The translations under genes were made by a program, and so were the position numbers. The notes below the pieces were generated by a model that saw nothing but the letters and a program-made list of their open reading frames with translations, was not told the DNA's origin and made no database searches. 64,000 nucleotides of DNA from Parashewanella tropica (GTDB lineage Bacteria; Pseudomonadota; Gammaproteobacteria; Enterobacterales; Shewanellaceae): positions 3,992,501 to 4,056,500 of the forward strand of contig NZ_CP037951.1 of the NCBI RefSeq assembly GCF_004358445.1, in the 5' to 3' direction. The stretch's first letter is position 1. Every line of letters begins with the position of its first letter. Shown piece by piece: positions 59,520 through 64,000 of the stretch.

Positions 59520-60188
59520 ATGGATTGGCAAGCGCTGCTGCTCTCAATAAAACTGAGTGTGATCACCACCTTAATTTTGATCCCCATTTCGATTTTGGTA
59601 GCAAGGGCGTTGGCATTTAATCAATTTCGAGGCAAAGCATGGGTTGAAGCCTTAGCTATGACGCCGCTGATCCTTCCACCTACAGTGATCGGTTATTACT
59701 TACTGGTGGGCTTTGGGCAACAAAGTTGGCTTGGTCAAACCTTACAAACGGTCTTGGGCACTCCCATCGTATTTCATTTATCAGGTTTGGTATTGGCGTC
59801 TCTTTTGGTGAATATCCCCTTTGCACTACAACCCATTCAACGAGCTTTCGAAGCCATTCCAGATGATGTCCGTGATGCCGCCGCTTGCTGTGGTCTTAAT
59901 CGCTGGCAATCCTTATGGAAAGTAGAGATCCCCCTCGTGTGGCCTGGAATTTTAACCGCCATCGTGTTGTGTTTTTCTCATGTGTTAGGTGAGTTTGGTG
60001 TGGTGCTGATGATAGGCGGTAACATTGCGGGTGAAACCAAAACTTTATCCATTGCTATTTATGATAAAGTTCAAGCCTTTGACTTTGACGCCGCAGGCAT
60101 TATGTCATTAATTTTGCTTATTTTTGCCGTGAGCACTTTAGCGTTCACGACTCATCTAACCAAAAGAGTGGGAGTGAGCCGTGACTGA
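59520..60188 (+). CDS. modB: Molybdate ABC transporter permease ModB
   Basis: Inner-membrane permease of 222 residues with five or six helices and the EAA-type loop (DAAACCGLNRWQSLWKVEIP). ATG is preceded by AAGGAG. Overlaps modC by eight bases. Confidence 0.95.
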   Translation: MDWQALLLSIKLSVITTLILIPISILVARALAFNQFRGKAWVEALAMTPLILPPTVIGYYLLVGFGQQSWLGQTLQTVLGTPIVFHLSGLVLASLLVNIPFALQPIQRAFEAIPDDVRDAAACCGLNRWQSLWKVEIPLVWPGILTAIVLCFSHVLGEFGVVLMIGGNIAGETKTLSIAIYDKVQAFDFDAAGIMSLILLIFAVSTLAFTTHLTKRVGVSRD

Positions 60189-61251
60189 GTCATTTCAAGG
60201 ATTGATGTGCCAGATAGAAACACCATTCCCCACTCCCATAAAAGCGAGTTTTGGTTGCAGAAATGGTGAAATAACAGCCTTACTTGGTGCATCTGGCGCA
60301 GGAAAAACCACGTTACTGAAAATACTCGCTGGCCTTATCAAACCACAGCAAGGTGAGATCAGCTTAAACAATAAAATTTGGTTTGATGATAACAGGCACT
60401 TTCATTTAACACCTCAACAACGCCATATCGGTTACGTTCCTCAACATTTTGGCCTATTTGAGCATCAAACGGCACTAGAAAATGTCATTTCGGGACTCAG
60501 CCATTTACCTAAATCTCAGCGCCATATTCGAGCCGAAGAGTGGCTTCATTTGGTCAGCTTAGCCAAAGAGCAGCACAAAAGACCATCACAACTTTCAGGA
60601 GGGCAGAGACAACGAGTCGCACTCGCTCGTGCTCTCGCCAGAGAGCCCGACTTATTACTCTTAGATGAGCCCTTTTCCGCCGTCGATCCCCAAACGCGCA
60701 AACAGTTACACCTACAATTGCTCAAGCTTAAATCCCGAATCCACTGCCCAGTGGTAATGGTGACCCATAATATCCAAGAAGCTCAATTGTTAGCCGACCA
60801 TTTACTCTTGATGGAGAATGGCGGTATTTTGCAACAGGGGACAACTGATGAGGTGCTTGCTCGGCCAAATTCAGCAGCGGCAGCTCATTTATTGGATCAT
60901 CAAAACCTAGTCTATGCCACAGTGATCAACCAAGACTCATCTTCACTGATCACTTCTTTACAACTCGGTCATCATCAGCTTCATTTGTGTGATCATAAAG
61001 TTCGGCAAGTTGGTGAGCGTGTTGAATGCCTACTGCCATATGAATTAAAAAAATCAACAGCCTCTGAAGCCATATCTATCACATTAGATATTTACAGCCA
61101 CTATCAACATGGTCACTATCGTCAAGTATTGGCCACCATTGCAGGTGACACGACACCATTAACACTCAACTGTGATCTCAGTACCATCGAAACGTCAAGC
61201 ACCTCCCAATTGCTTTGGCGCATATCCACTAACGACATAACTTTACTCTAA
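60181..61251 (+). CDS. modC: Molybdate ABC transporter ATP-binding protein ModC
   Basis: ATPase of the transporter, 356 residues from a GTG start inside modB. Walker A (GASGAGKTTLLK), signature (LSGGQRQRVALARALA), Walker B (LLLDEPFSAVD) and a C-terminal TOBE-like region (about 285-350) that in this family binds molybdate. Last gene of the moaABCDE-modABC unit. Confidence 0.95.
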   Translation: MTESFQGLMCQIETPFPTPIKASFGCRNGEITALLGASGAGKTTLLKILAGLIKPQQGEISLNNKIWFDDNRHFHLTPQQRHIGYVPQHFGLFEHQTALENVISGLSHLPKSQRHIRAEEWLHLVSLAKEQHKRPSQLSGGQRQRVALARALAREPDLLLLDEPFSAVDPQTRKQLHLQLLKLKSRIHCPVVMVTHNIQEAQLLADHLLLMENGGILQQGTTDEVLARPNSAAAAHLLDHQNLVYATVINQDSSSLITSLQLGHHQLHLCDHKVRQVGERVECLLPYELKKSTASEAISITLDIYSHYQHGHYRQVLATIAGDTTPLTLNCDLSTIETSSTSQLLWRISTNDITLL

Positions 61252-61525
61252 GATGATCAAATCTTAATGCTGTCGACACTAGGATTTAAGCAACGGTTGA
61301 GTACACTTCGTTAACCGAGTTCGTTCCAAAAACGGCGTTTGCCACAGTCTCAGCTGAATTTTTTGATAAATCCAAATCCTCAACCATACTTTGATGTAGC
61401 AAATTTGATGGGAACTGGATCTCAATCGTTATAAGCAGCCGATAATCCACAGGCAATTGGATTTATCTCAGCAAACGTCATTCATTCTACGGTTTACAGT
61501 ATTGCAACTGTATGTGGGGGAAGAT

Positions 61526-62044
61526 ATGCGTTGGCTGCTTGGATTATTGTTATTCAGTAGTGCAGCAATGTCGGCACCAAATGTCGTGACATTACTTGCA
61601 GATGAGAATAATCAAGATCCCATCAAAACGATGCGGCAGATTGAACGTTCTGAACCTGGAGTGATCTCCTCATTCAGCGTCAACTTGAACAAGAAGAAAC
61701 TGCAATATATATACACACTGGTCAATTTGCGCAACGGGACAGTGACACACTTTGAGTATCGGGGAACAGATGGTCATTTACTCAAACGGTATATTTCCAC
61801 TTTGGTTCCTAAAGAACACTCAGAGTTAGAAGCAGTCAGATTTATTGAAAAAAATAAGCTACTGTTTTCTAAATTGGTCGATCTAGCCATCGATAAAAGC
61901 CAAGTGCATTTATTGAAAGCTGAGCTGGATCATGATCTGGGCATTAGCTATCTTGAATTAGAGTTAATCGATGACAATGGACCTTATCGGTTAGCATTTG
62001 ATGTAGAAACACTGCGCCCGTTACCGTTGTTAAGATGGTACTAA
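61526..62044 (+). CDS. Periplasmic PepSY-like protein
   Basis: 172-residue protein with a signal peptide (MRWLLGLLLFSSAAMSA). The mature part is small and beta/alpha with an NGTVTHFEYRGTDGHLLKR element and LEDVETLRPLPLLRWY-like ending, a pattern like PepSY proteins encoded next to two-component genes. ATG 61526 follows GGGGGAAG; the open frame to 61457 is not needed. Likely cotranscribed with the regulator and kinase and may act as a sensor accessory. Inference. Confidence 0.75.
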   Translation: MRWLLGLLLFSSAAMSAPNVVTLLADENNQDPIKTMRQIERSEPGVISSFSVNLNKKKLQYIYTLVNLRNGTVTHFEYRGTDGHLLKRYISTLVPKEHSELEAVRFIEKNKLLFSKLVDLAIDKSQVHLLKAELDHDLGISYLELELIDDNGPYRLAFDVETLRPLPLLRWY

Positions 62045-62052
62045 GGAGTAAT

Positions 62053-62730
62053 ATGAAAGTCTTATTGGTTGAAGATGATGCAACAACACTTGACTATATT
62101 GTCAAGGGATTTACTGAGCAAGGCCACAATATTGAAACCGCCAACGATGGCCATCAAGGTCTGTTGCTCGCCACAAGCAACCAGTATGATTTGATCATCT
62201 TAGATCGAATGTTACCGAGCCTTGGCGGATTGAAGTTACTGGCCGCAGTCAGAGCAACAGGAAATCAAACCCCAGTAATGCTCCTCTCAGCATTAAGCCA
62301 TGTCGATGAGCGAGTAAAAGGCTTAAGAGCCGGTGGTGATGACTACATGACCAAGCCATTCGCCTTTTCAGAACTTTTGGTTCGTTGTGAAAAATTGATG
62401 CAACGTGGTCATACCCAGCCAATGCAAACTCACCTTAAAGCCGGACCGTTGGAAATGGAACTTCTGACCCGTAACGTCACTCTAGACGGGCAAGAAATCA
62501 TGTTACAGCCCAAAGAGTTTCAGTTGCTTAAGTATTTGATGGAACACGTCAATCAAGTGATAAGCCGAACTTTACTCTTTGAAGCAGTATGGGATTATCA
62601 TTTTGATCCTAGAACCAATGTGATTGATGTCCACATCGCCAAACTCAGACGCAAGTTTGAAGAACTGGGTCATGGTGAGCTGATCGAAACAGTCAGAGGT
62701 GCAGGTTATCGCTTACGGCAGAGGAATTAA
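62053..62730 (+). CDS. OmpR-family response regulator
   Basis: 225-residue regulator with a receiver domain (phosphoacceptor Asp51 in LIILDRMLPSLGG; Thr and Lys in SALSHVDERVKG and DDYMTKPF) and a C-terminal winged helix (PKEFQLLKYLMEHVNQVISR). AAGGAG precedes ATG 62053; the open frame to 62035 is ignored. It overlaps the kinase reading frame. Confidence 0.94.
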   Translation: MKVLLVEDDATTLDYIVKGFTEQGHNIETANDGHQGLLLATSNQYDLIILDRMLPSLGGLKLLAAVRATGNQTPVMLLSALSHVDERVKGLRAGGDDYMTKPFAFSELLVRCEKLMQRGHTQPMQTHLKAGPLEMELLTRNVTLDGQEIMLQPKEFQLLKYLMEHVNQVISRTLLFEAVWDYHFDPRTNVIDVHIAKLRRKFEELGHGELIETVRGAGYRLRQRN

Positions 62731-64000
62731 TCCTTATCAAAGTAGCGCATGGCGGATAACGATTGTTTTCTCCATATTGGTGACCCTTATCATTGGTGCT
62801 TTGCTGTTTGGTCTCTACAAACAGCTCAATATGGAGCAAAATTATCAAGTCAGTGAAAATTTACAAAGCCAAGCTCAGCATTATCAACAATTAGCCAGCA
62901 CTGTCTCACGAACTAAATTTGCTGAACAAATCAGTCGTGCAGACTCCAAGGCCGTACTCGTCGCTTGGAAAAATGGCAATAATGTCATCGGCGCATTAAG
63001 TTTTATGCCTGATGACATGCCCTTTCTACCGAAAACCAAAGATTTTCCCATTCTCACCACAGGCCCAGATAAACTGCATATTTTGACTGGTGGTATCGTT
63101 CATACCAAATATGGCAACCTCCTCATCGCCAATCGTACCGATCATTTTACGGCCATGCTCGATAAATTTGTCAGCGCTTCGGCTACAGCAATCATGGTAA
63201 CCATCATCGTTGCACTGGCTATGGGATATGTATTTTCCAAAACCATTTTAAGTCGCTTAACTCATTACAACCGTCTGAGCGAAGAAATAGAACAAGGACG
63301 CTATGACACTCGATTTCCACTCAGTTGGCGCAATGATGAATTCGATGTGCTTGCCAATCAATTTAATAAGGTCCTCGATACCCTTGAGAATAATTTGATG
63401 GCGATTCGCGGGATCACCGACAATATCGCTCACGATCTCCGCACACCACTTTCTCATCTACGCATCGGTATTGAGCAGCTTATTAACCAACCGGCTGATA
63501 ATATTCATGAACATTGTGCAAACTTATTAGAAGAGTTAGATCACTGTTTGAGCACCTTTGATGCCATGCTTTCTCTCACTCGCATCGAAGAAGGCCAATT
63601 AGAATTAGAACGCCAGCCTGTGAGCCTTCATACTATTTGCCACGATCTGCAAGATATGGCCGAAGCTCTTGCCGAAATGAACCAACAAAAGCTGAACATA
63701 GAATTGGGCAATGACTATACATTAAGTGCTGATAAGCACTTGTTATTTCAAGCCTTATTCAACCTTGTTGATAACGCGATAAAGTATTCAGGGGAAAATG
63801 CCACTATTGAAATTCAACAGGATGGTCGCCATCTGAAAATCATTGATAATGGCCCAGGGATCCCCGATGAATTTAAAGAAAAAGTCTTCGAACGCTTAGT
63901 CAGACTCGACCCGAGTCGCCATCACCAAGGCACGGGTTTAGGATTATCTATGGTAAAAGCTATTCTAACCCGTCACAATGCCAACATCAGTTTGGCCGAT
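62699..64000 (+). CDS. Sensor histidine kinase (3' end off window)
   Basis: Membrane sensor kinase partner of the upstream regulator; cut at the right edge. The frame reads PYQSSAWRITIVF, a first membrane segment, a periplasmic domain of about 130 residues, a second membrane segment, HAMP, the H-box IAHDLRTPLSHLR, N-box NLVDNAIKYS, G1 DNGPGIPDEF and G2 GTGLGLSMVK. No ATG lies near its start: GTG 62699 (inside the regulator gene) or ATT 62726, which has AGAGGA directly before it, are the options. I give the GTG form. Confidence 0.88.
   Translation, partial: MQVIAYGRGINPYQSSAWRITIVFSILVTLIIGALLFGLYKQLNMEQNYQVSENLQSQAQHYQQLASTVSRTKFAEQISRADSKAVLVAWKNGNNVIGALSFMPDDMPFLPKTKDFPILTTGPDKLHILTGGIVHTKYGNLLIANRTDHFTAMLDKFVSASATAIMVTIIVALAMGYVFSKTILSRLTHYNRLSEEIEQGRYDTRFPLSWRNDEFDVLANQFNKVLDTLENNLMAIRGITDNIAHDLRTPLSHLRIGIEQLINQPADNIHEHCANLLEELDHCLSTFDAMLSLTRIEEGQLELERQPVSLHTICHDLQDMAEALAEMNQQKLNIELGNDYTLSADKHLLFQALFNLVDNAIKYSGENATIEIQQDGRHLKIIDNGPGIPDEFKEKVFERLVRLDPSRHHQGTGLGLSMVKAILTRHNANISLAD

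Noticed and set aside
61245-61275. Small inverted repeat TAAGAT/ATCTTA at the end of modC
   Set aside because: Short arms, no T-run; not enough to call a terminator.

Overview
The window is chromosomal DNA of a gammaproteobacterium, most likely in the Shewanellaceae (Shewanella or a close relative such as Parashewanella). The best evidence is the layout: a split cytochrome c maturation locus (ccmH-ccmG-ccmF on the minus strand, ccmI then ccmABCDE on the plus strand) with a small cytochrome c5 gene (scyA-like) inside it, lying next to the S10/spc/alpha ribosomal protein block. The DNA looks AT-rich (GC by eye in the low to mid 40s; not computed). No phage, transposon, CRISPR array or tRNA gene was seen.

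Region by region. 1-420: promoters P1 and P2, boxA and leader of a ribosomal RNA operon read leftwards; the 16S gene itself lies just off the left edge. 430-8520: the complete ccm system (heme export and delivery CcmABCDE, thiol reduction CcmG/H, heme ligation CcmF/I) plus scyA. 8524-12216: an orphan 310-residue gene and a penicillin-acylase-family Ntn hydrolase. 12338-26160: alpha operon (rpsM to rplQ with rpoA), spc operon (rplN to rpmJ with secY) and S10 operon (rpsJ to rpsQ), all on the minus strand, with recognisable leaders: the S4-binding alpha leader, the spc promoter region and an S10-type leader. 26372-31523: two orphan small genes, an Aer-like chemoreceptor, two adjacent MshA-pilin-like proteins that lack a prepilin cleavage motif, and adenosine deaminase. 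31782-42083: DUF885 lipoprotein, alpha/beta hydrolase, trmL, an orphan gene, an exported-peptidase operon (M20, M16, M16), and a tRNA-modification (DTW), small secreted protein and methyltransferase group. 42199-46981: M14 carboxypeptidase, a lipoprotein made of DGSG solenoid repeats, a GIY-YIG protein, two orphans and ferritin. 47214-49238: moeA-moeB. 49308-55609: MarC-family protein, two paralogous beta-propeller proteins flanking a short-chain dehydrogenase, and ETF-ubiquinone oxidoreductase. 55771-61251: a molybdenum cofactor operon moaABCDE-modABC behind an FNR-like box and a Moco riboswitch. 61526-64000: a PepSY-like periplasmic protein, an OmpR-type regulator and a sensor kinase cut by the window end.

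A theme is respiratory chemistry. The ccm genes make c-type cytochromes, scyA is one such electron carrier, moa/moe/mod supply molybdopterin enzymes, and ETF-QO feeds electrons to quinone. CRP/FNR-like boxes lie upstream of scyA, moeA and moaA. The least explained parts are the two degenerate MshA-like proteins, the DGSG-repeat lipoprotein, the orphan genes, and a 39-base near-perfect palindrome at the end of ccmE. All coordinates and motifs were read by eye; no database search was run.
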